A stretch of 64,000 bases of DNA. It comes from Molanna angustata. Lineage: Eukaryota > Arthropoda > Insecta > Trichoptera > Molannidae. The notes under the pieces were generated by a model. The model saw nothing but the letters and a program-made list of their open reading frames with translations. It was not told the DNA's origin and did no database searches. Positions 35,463 to 47,225 of this stretch are shown in pieces. The stretch lies in assembly GCA_963576475.1 (NCBI GenBank), contig OY754980.1, forward strand, positions 6,605,018 to 6,669,017, given 5' to 3'. The first letter of the stretch is position 1. The number at the start of each line of letters is the position of its first letter. The translations under genes and the position numbers were made by a program.

Positions 35463-35800
35463 CGCGACGTCTTACGTAGGCGATTCAAGGCGAACGCGAA
35501 GCGGCGCGAAAATAACAATCAGTCGGTAACTATTGAAGTGTCCTGCGTTACCGACCGCGAGTAGGGTACGGTGTGACATGGTACGATGCGAAGCGAACGC
35601 GATCAATTTGTTTGATATTTTCGCGCGAATTGGAAGCGGTGCCATAGTTTTTTTTGGTAAAGTATAATGTCAGAAGCACGATTCGCGTGCCCGTAGGACA
35701 GAGCCGCAGCGTCGCACCGCATCACTTTGAATTCGCATGTATCCGTTCGGATCGCTTCGCATTCGCGTTCGCTTTGAATCGCCTACGTAGGATGTCGCAT
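35463..35800. mobile_element. GC-rich MITE-like element
   Basis: Termini of about 35 bp are inverted repeats: CGACGTCTTACGTAGGCGAT and TCAAGGCGAACGCGAA at the left pair with TTCGCGTTCGCTTTGA and ATCGCCTACGTAGGATGTCG at the right. CTAAC before and ATAAC after form a possible 5-bp target duplication with one mismatch. The interior has repeated CGAAGCGAACGCGA-type words and no coding frame. Its base composition differs sharply from the flanks. Confidence 0.75.
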
Positions 35801-35804
35801 AACT

Positions 35805-36435
35805 CAACAACACATGCTACCATTACTTGACTACGCTGACGTTGCCTACGCTGAGATTCAACTGAAGATCAACTTAACAAACTCGAACGGTTACAAAATG
35901 TCTGCATTCTATACGTGTTTGGACTCAGGAAGTTCGACCACGTATCCGAGAGCAGGCAACGACTGAACTGGTTAAAGATCCGTCACCGAAGAGATTCCCG
36001 TGTTCTTTCCCTTTATATATTTTGTATTTTTAATACTATAAAAGTCTTTAATTATTATTATTATTAGGTGATGTATGTATGTCGAGTATCGAGACGACAA
36101 TGCGTATATGTCAGAATAGGAAAATGTGTTCGATTCAATATGGTTATATAGTTTTTATAGTTCGATTCAAGTTTTTTCAATTAAGTTTTTGACAAAGATA
36201 TACATTGTTAAAGATATTGAGAAAACTTACCACGTTAATAAGTTTTGTTGAATTTGATAGTAATATATTTTTATCGGATACCTACCTGGATATTAACAAA
36301 ACACGATGAAAACAGAGTGGATGCCTTTGAAAGAAAAATCTTATGCAGAATATACCTATGTACCTATTAACGACTGTCAAACATGGCGTAAAAGATATAT
36401 ATCACCGAGCTTTATGATCTTTACCAGGACCTCAG
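35805..36435. other. Possible LINE debris, no intact gene
   Basis: At 35810-35990 the plus strand contains ACTACGCTGACGTTGCC and CTCGAACGGTTACAAAATGTCTGCATTCTATACG, similar in layout to the YADV...LNKLERLQN..IR segment of the CR1-like LINE at 55.5 kb, but badly damaged. The rest is AT-rich. Confidence 0.45.
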
Positions 36436-36439
36436 CATA

Positions 36440-36562
36440 GTCATGAGCCATGGGGCAGCAGAACTGGAAGGTGGCAGCCAACGATAGAACAGTATGGAGA
36501 AGATTCTTGGACACAGATAGGACCCATCAAGAGTTGTGACGCTAAGAATAATGATGATGATA
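36440..36562 (+). pseudogene. LINE pol C-terminal fragment
   Basis: GGGGCAGCAGAACTGG, GTGGCAGCCAACGATAGAAC and ACCCATCAAGAGTTGTGACG closely match 31074-31160, encoding MGQQNW.VAAN-R-VWRR. It ends in a GATGATGAT run. A very short 3' remnant. Confidence 0.75.
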
Positions 36563-36689
36563 TTTTTATGTGAATAAATTAATTGATTGTTGGCAATTAT
36601 TTAATTTTATTTTCTTAAATTTATCTTCATAAATTTGAAAGTAAAATAATTTGTTAATTAAATGAAACATACAGAAATGTTTTGAAAAT

Positions 36690-37560
36690 ATAGATTTCTT
36701 CTTCCTTGCCTCTTCCCAGTTCATCTGGAGCGGCCCTTCTGGTACGACCTTTCCTTTCTTGCCCTTCGGAGATCTTTCCATCTTGCGTCATTTCTCTGGT
36801 TAGTTGCTCCTCCCTCAACTCCTTAATATTTGTCCACCAGGTGGCCTATGTACGGCCTCTATTTCTGGACTGAGTGCGTATATCCTGTGTGAGTTTAACT
36901 ATATGAACCTCATTTCGTCTGGTAATGTGTCCGTACCATCGGTGTCTGGCCTTTAGTTTCTCCGGAATAGAGGCGACTCCAAAACTACCTCGGACGTATT
37001 CATTTCTAATTTGATCCTCCTTTGTAACACATCTAACTCTATCACTCATAATAATAACTCATAATTCTTTAGTTTATTCCTAAAAATTTCATTTGAAAGC
37101 AAGCATTACATACATACCATCACGCCATGTCCCTCGCGGGGTAGGCAGAGAGAACCAAACGCTACTTATTTCTATCTTGACACACATTCATCGACATTCA
37201 TACATTGTCCTATACATATTCATTTGTTGTTCATGCTTCTGACATCTCCGCCTTTCAAAATAGCGTTCCCATGGATATGCCATCCCTTACTTGGGCGGCC
37301 CCGACCTCTCATTCAATTCCTGTCCGCAATGTATATTTTCTTCGTCAGGCGTTCCTAATTCATTCTGCCCATGTGTCTAAACCATCTCAATGTGTTCACT
37401 TAAATTCTATTAATGACATCTTTCTTTATCTTACATTCTTTCCTTATGTCCTCATTTCTGACCCTCTCATACATCGTCCTATTATATCTTCTAACATGAC
37501 TTTTAAAATACTTAATTCTATAATGGCATGCATTTATAGAATTACCTGTTAATAATGTAT
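36690..37560 (-). pseudogene. RTE-like LINE remnants
   Basis: On the minus strand, 37049-36846 reads KARHRWYGHITRRNE followed by RTQSRNRGRT, and the continuation into 36780-36690 has a WKD..R..KER segment, both typical of the C-terminus of an RTE-type LINE. The region 37110-37560 is a second antisense LINE piece homologous to 56350-56667 plus 63516-63560, ending with the CATGGCGTGATGGTATG tail. This copy lacks the LTR retrotransposon, so it is a useful empty-site comparison. Confidence 0.7.
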
Positions 37561-37564
37561 AAAG

Positions 37565-37900
37565 AGGCTCTGGAGGATATCTATTGCAGGTATGTGTACT
37601 ATTCCATTGTTACAACACATTCCTGGGTTTTCTCCCTTCCATTTCGAATCACCACAATATGTACAAATTATAGACATTCTACCAAAAGTTGATACTGGCT
37701 CAGAAATAAATTGCAACTATAGGTTAATATCTATATTGCAACTATAGGAAAAAGCAGAATTTTCCTTTTGTCTCCATGATTCATGTTTCAATGCCACATC
37801 TGTTATTTTACATACAAAAAAAATAGTGTTTGGCGATATTGTTAAGCGTTTTCAATTTGACTCCTCAGGGGCCTTATGACTTGAAGACTTAGAGGCTGTT
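37565..37900. other. No supported feature
   Basis: AT-rich sequence; only a local duplication of AACTATAGG at 37715-37750 was noticed. Confidence 0.5.
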
Positions 37901-38239
37901 TTATACTTTTAATGCTGCTAAGATGGCGCATTCAAGTGCAGTAATTTCTATTACTTCAACGTCTTGCATATTCATCTGATCTATTATCATTAAATTATCA
38001 CGACTCCCTACCTCTATCCAATTTTTTGAAGACTGAAAATCTGTATTTCTTCTTTCTTGCTGCAGAAATTGTAATACCCTATACGCCGTCATTCGTAATC
38101 TACTGGCTTCACATCTCCTTTCTTGCTGTTCTTTAGATTCGTTTGCCCTAAGTGCAACCATTCGCAACATGTTATTTTCATGTGCCATTCCTTCTGCACT
38201 TATTAACCTACTCCTAGAAGAATGACATAACCTGTACAC
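37901..38239 (-). CDS. Hypothetical transposon-associated ORF with ALRANESxEQ motif
   Basis: A 112-codon minus-strand frame includes MLRMVALRANESKEQQERR and ASRLRMTAYRVLQFLQQERR. RxANES-xEQ-xxR-xxxxRxRxxxxR is like the charged helical repeat often found upstream of Helitron or other large transposon proteins in insects. The only in-frame ATGs are internal (about 38188), and no splice-bounded partner or helicase is visible. It may be a fragment, an exon of a host gene or a chance frame. I favour a transposon fragment. Confidence 0.4.
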   Translation of the reverse strand: MYRLCHSSRSRLISAEGMAHENNMLRMVALRANESKEQQERRCEASRLRMTAYRVLQFLQQERRNTDFQSSKNWIEVGSRDNLMIIDQMNMQDVEVIEITALECAILAALKV

Positions 38240-38244
38240 CGAAA

Positions 38245-39470
38245 TACAATAATCACCAACTCATTTATGAAAATATCTTTAAACAAATACCTACGTTCTT
38301 TCCATATGTGAATGTTGATTTAAAATTTACCTAAATTCATCGAGAATTGAAATTTCAACTTACATTTTTTTGTAACTATATAGGCTAAAATTTGATTCTG
38401 AAAGAAAATAAAATATAAAGTTATTAAATATTGGAAAATAAACTAAATCAATACATATTAATTACGATAAAAATATAAAGTAGGTAACTTTCGAATATTT
38501 GACAGCTGAAAGAATGGTGGAACAACGCGAGGAAAGCAAATCTGACCCACAATGCAAAAGGGACCATTTGTTCAACGTGAATTGCTCACTCTCCCTGTGT
38601 CGGATTTTATTACTTCGTGCCATTTGAGGTCTAATTACGATAGGGACGCATATATCAGAATGTTGGTATTTTTGTCATCTTCAGGGTAAATTCACATATA
38701 TCAATTTTGGCGACTCGGCGAGTTAAGCATAAAAGCATTCTTTAATTCTTATTATATAACATTTAAACTAACTTTCTTTTGAAAATATTAAAAAAAACAT
38801 ATCAGCTTGTGAGGCTTTGTGTTTTTATACTGTTTCAAATGTAATATTATAAAAATGTAATATTGTAAGTTTTTTACTCTACTGTAAAATTGCCGATTTC
38901 CACATAGAAAGATTTCAAACGAATGTAAGAACAGGCAGCCTTGGGCAGACTGACATGAATATAGTCGTGCACAAACATTCGCAAATCCAGAACGACAATC
39001 TTACCAGGTCTACTTTATTTATATGCAGATAATTACATTTATTTCAAAGGTTTATTATTTTCAAGAACATATTCATTCGGTGGGAAAATGAAATATTGTA
39101 TGAAAAGATATTAAAATGGCGGCGTTTATGTACAAAAGGCTTACTTTAAAAATAAGTTAAACATTATAATTATACCAAATATTCACCATGTTTTTCACTT
39201 AAACGCTAAGTTATACTTCAAAATATATTTTTTTTGTGTAAATACGTACTTCTAACTTTTAAACTAACAGATATTTGCGTGCAAAATGTACACTTTTTTG
39301 ACAGATATGACTTGGAAAATTTTGTATGAAAAAAATAATTATTGAAATATTTTTAAAATTCAGCGTTTTTATCGCATTATTTTTAGCGTGACACTGCATC
39401 AGGTATACAGGTACACGTTCGCACATAAATTAGATTTTTAGATGCTCTTGGTTTTTCAGAAGGCGTGAGA
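38245..39470. other. No supported gene
   Basis: AT-rich DNA with no motif, repeat partner or RNA-like structure that I can support. Confidence 0.5.

Positions 39471-39471
<1 letters not shown>

Positions 39472-39541
<70 letters not shown>
39472..39541. repeat. CA microsatellite
   Basis: About 33 CA dinucleotides interrupted twice by TA. Confidence 0.95.
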
Positions 39542-39817
39542 TAACATTTTGATTGCTTTATTACTTTAGATATTGGTGTAGGTTGATTCACGTATTGCAC
39601 GGGATCTGCATTGGCGAGTCGGTTTCAAACAATTTATTCATTTATGTACCCTTTCAGCGTTATTATAATTTGAAATTATGTTTGTCTATAATTGGCTCAT
39701 TTTAATTGTAGGTAATGTCTATTGAAATAATATGTATGTACAAAGCTGTTGACAATAAATAAAATAAATAAAAAAAAATAATAATAACATGTAACAAATA
39801 CCTACATTATTTTAAAC

Positions 39818-40375
39818 GAGTGGGTTTCAGCCAACACTAAACTCTCCGCTTCATAGTAAGTGTTCATTTTTTTCTTCTTGAAATGTTGACAATCTCTAAA
39901 TGCATTTTTATGAAGTAGGTAGGTACATAAAACAAAAGATTTTAGTTCTTAGACAAAAGTTTTCACAATACACCATACACACAAAAACATTGTCACGAAA
40001 CTCATAGTATGCACTTTCTACATGATACCTGTTGATAAATTTATGTAAAATTGCATTACTAGCAAGATGTATGAGACAGCGGATCAATGTTGATAAGGCG
40101 ACGTATATGTGTCAACATACATAAAAGAATGCGGTGTTCGGTTCTCACTGCCTACCCCTTGAGGAACAAAGAAGTGGAGAGTTAAAAATAATATGATGTT
40201 GATCACTCAATTTTCCCATACAGAAGCTATTTTACTTCTGTCATATGCATTTTTCATAGAAATATGAAATTTATTTCACATTGATATGTCAGACCTTACA
40301 TTTTTTTCTTTAAATTTTGACAATCCTTGAATGCATTTTTGATGGGTGTATTTTTATTGTATCAATATTTCAAAC
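39818..40375 (+). repeat. Dispersed repeat family 4, copy 1 of 3
   Basis: GAGTGGGTTTCAGCCAACACTAAACTCTCC, TTCACAATACACCATACACACAAAAAC, GATGTTGATCACTCAATTTTCCC and GACAATCCTTGAATGCATTTTTGATG occur in this order here, at 47497-47910 and at 53965-54485. It is a roughly 500-bp non-coding family with no terminal inverted repeats that I can see. Confidence 0.7.
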
Positions 40376-40496
40376 TAAATAAAAATACCTCGATTTTCCA
40401 GGCCGTGAGAGCATTTTGAAATTTTGTATAGAAGAAATCATAGAGAAGAAATTAATGTCCGTGTACTTAATAAAAATTGGTTTATGCACAGGTGAC

Positions 40497-40537
40497 GTCA
40501 CCCGTATTTTTTCGCGTGGCGAAAAAATACGGGTGAC
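40497..40537. repeat. Perfect 19-bp hairpin
   Basis: GTCACCCGTATTTTTTCGC is followed by a GTG loop and its exact reverse complement. It could be a transposon terminus (Helitron-like 3' hairpin) or an RNA structure; it lies alone with no partner in the window. Confidence 0.85.
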
Positions 40538-40539
40538 AC

Positions 40540-41058
40540 AAACAAAAAAATAAAATACAAACAAAAGAAATAAAATAAAATAATTATTGAATATTTTTAT
40601 TAATTATTAAAATTCTACACAAACCAAAGAAATAAAATAAAATTATTATTAAATATTTTTATCCAAACGTTTAAATTTTCCGCACTCCCACCTACCACTA
40701 CTAAGCTATAAAATTTTCCGCCGTATTTTCTTTGAATGAATTTTGATTGCACACTACCCCCCTCCCCCCCATATAGCGGATGTGTCCCGCGACCCCTTGG
40801 GGTAGGTCAGTGTCGACCTTTTTGTTTTTCCAGGCACCTTCCCGGCAAGTAAATAATAAAATGTGCCAGACGCGATGCCAGGGGAGGTCAATACACCGAT
40901 ATCTGACCCCCATTAATACACTCAATGAAAATAACACAACCGTATAGGTCGATATACTTAGGTATAAGCCGATACGTCTTATTAGAAACATAATATAGTC
41001 ATTTTTTAATGACTGTTATTTTTATATTTTCTTTATTTTAATTTTGGCATGAAAAAGT
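40540..41058. other. No supported gene
   Basis: AATAAAATAAAATAAT runs at 40545-40660 are followed by a C-rich patch (40755-40800). The words AAACAAAAGAAATAAAATAAAAT are duplicated at 40560 and 40625. Confidence 0.45.
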
Positions 41059-41059
41059 T

Positions 41060-41421
41060 AAGTTTGGCACCTGGGATTAGTTGCGTTTACTAGTGCGCAT
41101 CCTCTTAATACGTGAAAATTGTAGATTTTAATAGTATTTCAATATAATTTCTACCTATATGTTATTTTTACCTATAAAATCGATCCGTTTATGAAATATG
41201 TACTTACTGTCAAAAAAATATGTAAAATAAAAATATATTTTTTATAGAAATCTTCCCGGGTGTGCGCTGAACTAATCATCAATCTTCATTGTAATCAGAT
41301 GGATGGTATAACAGCACCAAAAAGACTAAAAATATACAAATGATATAAAAATCTGCAATTTTCACCTATAGAAAGGGGATGCGCACTGGTAAACGCAACC
41401 ACTCCCAGGTGCCAGACTTGC
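41060..41421. mobile_element. MITE-like element with ~70-bp TIRs
   Basis: AAGTTTGGCACCTGGGATTA and GTTGCGTTTACTAGTGCGCATCC at the left are inverted at the right end (GGATGCGCACTGGTAAACGC and CCCAGGTGCCAGACTT). Pairing continues, weaker, through GTGAAAATTGTAGATTTT. The interior is AT-rich apart from TCTTCCCGGGTGTGCGCTG and has no frame. I see no certain target duplication. Confidence 0.75.
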
Positions 41422-41424
41422 CCT

Positions 41425-42990
41425 TATTCAATAAGCAAGGAAATATAAAAAAAATAGCCGTAAATAAAAAAGGTTTTTTGGCGTTGCTATCTCTTTGTTC
41501 TCAATAGATATCTTTACTCTACCTCCTTTTCAGTGGAGTGTTACAATTCGATATTTTAAAATGTATATGATATTGCATACTCAACAGGTATCATTATTAG
41601 TATGAATTATGAATGAACATGCAGATATGATATATTATACATTACTATGAATTTCGTCTTGATTTATTGTATCATGAAATATTCAAAGCATTTTATACTC
41701 CACCGCCGCCCGTTCTATAATAACGGCCTCTTGCAAAACTTCAAACGAACGCACGAAGAACATAAGAAGAGTCCTGAGAACTCTAAAACGTTGCAGACAG
41801 TGCCAAAGAGAGCAACTTATGAGGAAATAGCTGGCTCGCTGTTCACCGAAAGAGACGATAAGAGTGCACCGTATTTTTGACATAGTCTTGAAAATCCTGA
41901 TGTTGCTTTTCGTGGTTCGCGAGTCCACTGGGTCAAAAGGAATTCAAAGCAGTTGCGATGTATCAACAGAGTGAATATATATGTATGTTGAAATAATAAA
42001 AAAAAAAAAAATAAACATATTTAACAGATTTGAGTCTAAACGAATGGATGTTTACAGTTTCTTTGATACCTTAAGTGTATTGTCAAAAAGGATTTATTAA
42101 TTTAATATAATATCCAATAACTCTTTTTTATTTAAAAGTACCTACTCCAACTATTATGCACCTAATTGAATCATTGTAGAGAATTAAAAACAACGGAGAG
42201 TTTAAAGTCTCATTAAAAAACTATGATAACTGGTGTTTAAACTATGTAAGCAAAAGTGAAGTGGTAAATTGATATTTATTGAAATGAAATAACTTATATT
42301 TACTTTGTATGTTAACTATGTATGAATAAGCTTATATTATCTTAAGATATTTTGTATCTCAAATATACTGTATGTTTTTGGATAGAAATAAAAAAAAATA
42401 AAAATAAAATAAATAAATCTTGAATTTATGTAATGCTAGAGTACCTACTAAATTTTATCGAGTGTTATTTAAAATAATCAAAACGATAGGAAATCTCTTA
42501 CTAAGTAGGTCTTTCTTAATAACAATTATTCAGCATTTTAACTATTCACCGTAGGATATTGTGTATAATTCAACAAAATATATCCAAATATGTAAATCAA
42601 ACAAAGGATAGTTGTAGATAGAGTATTATAATATTTTGCTACCATTACTCTCCACATTACTTTGATCGCTTTCAGCATAACAAAAACTATCAGAGAACCC
42701 TACATTACCAAGTAATATCGGTGGCTAAACATACATATTTCCATACAACTTTCAATTCACAGGATGTACTACAAAATATAATTTAATAAGACTCGAAATA
42801 TAATTTATTAAAAAATATATATAATTTATTAAAATACCGATTTATACGACCCACAAATTTAGTTTTATAGGATGTCTTCTTGTTCTTCTTTCGAACACAA
42901 ATCTCAATATGTGTGAGGTATTCATAAAAATAAATAAAATAAGTACCTACATATTTTCAACAAATACACAAGAAACAATAATAATTTATT
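41425..42990. other. No firm gene; one weak ORF
   Basis: A plus-strand frame at 41647-41880 has a charged C-terminal half (NFKRTHEEHKKSPENSKTLQ) that looks more protein-like than its neighbours. The sequence is GC-richer than its flanks, but I see no clear splice sites or family motif. It could be a decayed exon or LINE fragment. The remaining sequence is AT-rich, with LINE-like poly-AATAAA at 42385-42415. Confidence 0.35.
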
Positions 42991-42993
42991 TTT

Positions 42994-43991
42994 ACTAGTT
43001 GCATGTAACACATGAGATCCAACTGTCGATAGCGATAGTATGTATAGTTGAAGAATAAGTACCAAATTATAATCCCATAAACACAAATTATTTAATATTT
43101 TAAGATATTTGATTTTCTATACAACACTTGTACCTATGTATGTATGTCAAGATAGGATAGTATGGAGGTCAGTCCTTTGATCCTACGCAGAATATGAAAA
43201 CACCATGATGGTATGTATTTATGTTTGAAGATTAGTATCAAATAATTAAGTTTTCTTAGATATTATTGTGTGTAGGCGATTACCATACAAATTGTATGAG
43301 GAAATGTCGTCACTAAATTCAATTTTTATAAAAATTGTTAAAAAAAGTTTGAGATGTGCTAATATGTGAAAATTAAATTATCTAGTTGGGGTGTTTCGGC
43401 TTTTTTCGATATTTTTAAAATATTTGGAAATATAGGCAGTTAAACTCATAAATTTATCATAAAAATAATATTTTTCTTAATAAAAAACGTTTGAGAAACC
43501 CTGGAATTTTTTTGAAAAAATCTATTTGAGATTTTGTATTTTTCTGTGTTTATACCAATTTTCAGCGTTCTAGCTTCTATGGTTTCTGAGATATATGGAA
43601 AAATAAAGTAAAAATTCAAAAGTTGATAACCCCTGACTGAAACAAAAATTCAAAATTCTGAGTATAAAAGTTTTGTAGGCCTATAACTGTTTATATATTC
43701 TGAAATTTTGGGCTCTGTAAATTGAGCGGATCAAAAGTTATAAGGGGGGGGGGACACACACACAGACACACACAGACACACAGACACACGAAATGTTCTA
43801 CTCCGAATTCTGAGTAAATCCGTGTATGGAACATATATGCTGCGAAGTCTCTAAGTTGGTGTTTTTTGATCTCAAAGTTGGAAATGCCGTGAAAAAAGTA
43901 GACCTCTTCATACAATTCTCGCGTATTCTGGCTTGAAACATTGTCGATATGTTAAGAGAACAAAGTTCTTCTGAACAAATCGACAGTTGGA
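42994..43991 (-). mobile_element. TIR element copy B (inverted partner of C)
   Basis: Termini ATCCAACTGTCGAT (43017) and GAACAAATCGACAGTTGGA (to 43991) enclose about 975 bp that is roughly 90% identical by eye to the reverse complement of 46190-47202. The homology continues outside the terminus into ACTAGTTGCATGTAACACATG (42994-43016). A G-run followed by CA repeats lies at 43745-43790. No transposase frame. Confidence 0.75.
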
Positions 43992-43995
43992 ATAG

Positions 43996-44260
43996 AGAAG
44001 AAGATGGAGTATTATTGGAGAACCAGGAACTCAAGTCACCTACAGGGCTTACACGATCACTTTATGCTCTTGCGCAGCGTTCACGAATCATGCCTTCTTA
44101 TTGAGTTCCCTAATCTATGCAATTTTTGAAAATTCTATATATTTTGATGATAAGGAACTGATCGTTTGAAAATAAGCTGTAAATACCATCGCCATCTATG
44201 AAGTAACGTAGAAACCTTTTTGTAACGCCATCTATTGAGAAATTGTTTTTTGTAAACAAT
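43996..44260 (+). repeat. Diverged single-arm relative of the foldback element
   Basis: TATTGGAGAACCAGGAACTCAAGTCACCTACAGGGCTTAC and CGATCACTTTATGC follow the arm of the 7.4-kb foldback. The sequence then continues with ACCATCGCCATCTATGAAGTAACG and TAACGCCATCTATTGAGAAA, as at 24478-24835. No complementary arm. Confidence 0.6.
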
Positions 44261-44264
44261 GAAA

Positions 44265-45460
44265 GCAACAGTCTTTATACATGAGGTGACAATGCTCTCG
44301 CACAATTCAATGATAATAAAAACACGATTACACAAGTAAGTATTTTAAAGGTCTTTTATTTCTCTTAAGGCTTTTCACCCAAAAAAGGATGTTGCAGCCG
44401 TAATTAATCAGAAACATTAGTTAACAAAGATTAAGTCAATAAAAATAAACCTGGGTAAGAAACTATTAAAATGCTAGATTTTTTTTATTTGAGATATTCT
44501 CTTCTCATGTCTTCGTAAATGATTGGAAGGAATATATTAATTACATAATGACTATGATTTTTCATGTAATACAAGCCTTAAAGTATGATTTTATTCAATT
44601 TTGCATAGAAATGCAAAGTTTAGGAAATGCATGAGCTTTCTACAAAGATCTAGATACAAGACATTATTTTAAAAAATACAAAATATTCCACATTTAAATT
44701 TATCAAATAATAAGAATGATTATTTGTCATTATTAATAAATATTTTACCAAACTTAACCTTAAATAATATTCAAGTACTACCTATGTATTTTTTCGTAAT
44801 TGGTTTGTGTGATCCTGTGTATGGTAGTTGTTCTGCGCAGCTAACCATCAGAAGCCGCCGGTTACTGGTGATTAATATTCAAACTTGTTGTGGGGCAATC
44901 ATAAATCTTATCATCATAAAACCCAACTTGGGTATATGTACCTAACTATCTACTTATATTCTGGGAGAATGGGGAGGAGATACGGTGACTGGAGGACGAT
45001 GGTGGGGAGACTTCTCTCTATCCACCTACATTCTCTATGGTTTGTCTACGGTTCCGTATATTCAAGATGGCCGGTCTTACGCTGTAACCTATACTATGTA
45101 TAATGTACATACATATGCCTAACATGATTAGTTCAGATTAGTTTTATTTATGTACGACAACTTTCGCTTCTCGCAAATTATGTAAATAAAATAAACTACC
45201 TATAAGGTATATCTTACTGTAACCAAACAACCTATAAGGTATAAGCTAACTATTGATGATAAGCCCGTGGAGCAAGTAATGAGTTTAAAATATTTAAGAG
45301 TAGAGATATGCAGCTATAATGACCTATACACTGAATTCCACGAACAAATCGATGAAGTATATGCCTTGTCTTGATGTATAAAAAATATTATTACTATTAT
45401 TATTATTTATTTATAAGCAGGCAGCCAAGGCTGATGTGCCTATATCCACTGTCGAATTTT
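44265..45460. other. No supported gene
   Basis: AT-rich, with a mildly GC-rich patch at 44960-45080. The duplicated words CCTATAAGGTATA at 45200 and 45230 are the only local structure I noticed. Confidence 0.45.
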
Positions 45461-45464
45461 ATTA

Positions 45465-45700
45465 TTTGATTGTAACTATTTTGCTTTGTCCAAAAAAGTC
45501 CAGTCTATTATTGAAAATATTAATATTTTCGGCATCCAAAACATGTTGACGCAGTTTATTCCAAGTATTCACTACTCTATTTGAAAGAAAATGCTTTCGA
45601 GGATTTGTCGAGAACCTACTTTTCACGTGTTTTAAGCTATGGCCACGCAAATTAGTGTTGTGACTATATTGAAAGAGATTTGTCATGTTTATACAGTCAC
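45465..45700 (-). pseudogene. CR1-like LINE C-terminal fragment
   Basis: The minus strand reads TNLRGHSLKHVKSRFSTNPR, then KHFLSNRVVNTWNKLRQHVL and FNNRLDFF. RGHS.K..K.R...N.RK.F.S.RVV..WN.LP..V......F.NRLD is the conserved C-terminus of CR1/Jockey-type LINE polymerases. The N-terminal catalytic region is absent. Confidence 0.8.
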
Positions 45701-45734
45701 AATGGCCTGATAATATTTTTAATATGGTCTTGAA

Positions 45735-46100
45735 AAATAAACACATGTGTATTGACAGCAAGGTCAGATTATATAAGATGCATGCGACATATAATGACGT
45801 ATGCTGTGGAATCACGAGCAGACACTGTACGAACCAAGGGGCTCCTAAGGAAAATGGAAATGAAGGATTTAAGGTCAATCACTGGAGAAACTCTCCGAGA
45901 TCGTGTCCGCAATGACGAAATGAGAAAAAAAATTGAAATAGAGGACATCGTTAGGTGGAGTAGATCCGAAAGAAGACATTGGAGGGACGACTGACGTAGC
46001 CAGAATAGACTGTGATAGACTAGCGTATATAGCAGCAAATTAAATCCCTTCTGATCACCGTCTACACGGAATACCACCCAAGAGATGGAAGTATATTTGG
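45735..46100 (+). pseudogene. LINE pol C-terminal fragment
   Basis: SKVRLYK in one frame continues as MRHIMTYAVESRADTVRTK, LLRKMEMKDLRSITG and TLRDRVRNDEMRK in another, so there is a frameshift near 45775. WSRSERRHWRDD precedes a stop. This is the same LINE family as 12736-13060. It directly abuts the opposite-strand CR1-like piece at 45465-45700. Confidence 0.8.
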
Positions 46101-46189
46101 ACTTCGTCATCTCACAGGAAGCATAGTTTTTTAAATCAATCTATGTATGTTACATTATTGTTATAGCTAACCCGTAACTATAATATATA

Positions 46190-47225
46190 ATCCAACTGTC
46201 GATTTGTTCAGGAGAACTTTGTTCTCTTAACATATCGACAATGTATCAAGCCAGAATACGCGAGAATTGTATGGAGAGGTCTACTTTTTTCATGGATTTT
46301 CCAACTTTGAAGTCAAAAAACACCAACTTAGAGGCTTCGCAGCATATATGTTCCATACACGGATTTACTCAGAATTCGGAGTAGAACATTTCGTGTGTCT
46401 GTGTGTGTGTGTGTCTGTGTGTGTGTCTGTGTGTGTGTCTGTGTGTCTGTGTGTCCGTCCCCCCCTTATAACTTTTGATCCGCTCAATTTACAGAGCCTA
46501 AAATTTCAGAATATATAAACAGTTACAGGCCTACAAAACTTTTATACTCGGAATTTTGAATTTTTGTTTCAGTCAGGGGTTATCAACTTTTGAATTTTTA
46601 TTTTATTTTTCCATATATCTCAGAAACCATAAACGGTAGAACGCTGAAAATTGGTACAAACATAGACAAATACAAAATCTCAAATTAGTTTTTTCAAAAA
46701 AATTCCAGGGTTTCTCAAACATTTTTTATTAAGAAAAATATTTTTTTTATGATAAATTTATGAGTTTAACTGCCTATATTTCCAAAACTTTTACAATTAT
46801 CGAAAAAAGCCGAAACACCCCAACTAGATAATTTAATTTTCTATAAAAAATATTAACATTGTAGTAGAAGATCTCAATTTTTTTTTAACAATTTTTTTAA
46901 AAATTGAATTTAGTGACGACATCGCTTCATACATTTTGTATGGCAGTCGCCTATAAACAATATGTAAGAAGACTTAATAGTTTGTTACTTCATCTCCAAA
47001 CATACATACATACCATCATGCAATTTGCATATTCTGGGTAGGAAAAAGGATCTTCTTCCATACTATCCTATCTTGACATACATACCTACATATGTTGTAT
47101 AGAAAACAAAATATCTGAAAATATTCAATAATTTGTATCTATGGGTTTATAGTTTGGTACATATTCTTCAACTATACATACTATCGCTATCGACAGTTGG
47201 ATCTCATGTGTTACATGCAACTAGT
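46190..47225 (+). mobile_element. TIR element copy C (inverted partner of B)
   Basis: The element runs from ATCCAACTGTCGATTTGTTC at 46190 to ATCGACAGTTGGAT ending at 47202; homology to copy B continues to 47225 (CTCATGTGTTACATGCAACTAG). A GT-rich repeat occupies 46395-46460. Together with copy B it forms a 1-kb inverted duplication with a 2.2-kb spacer. Confidence 0.75.
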
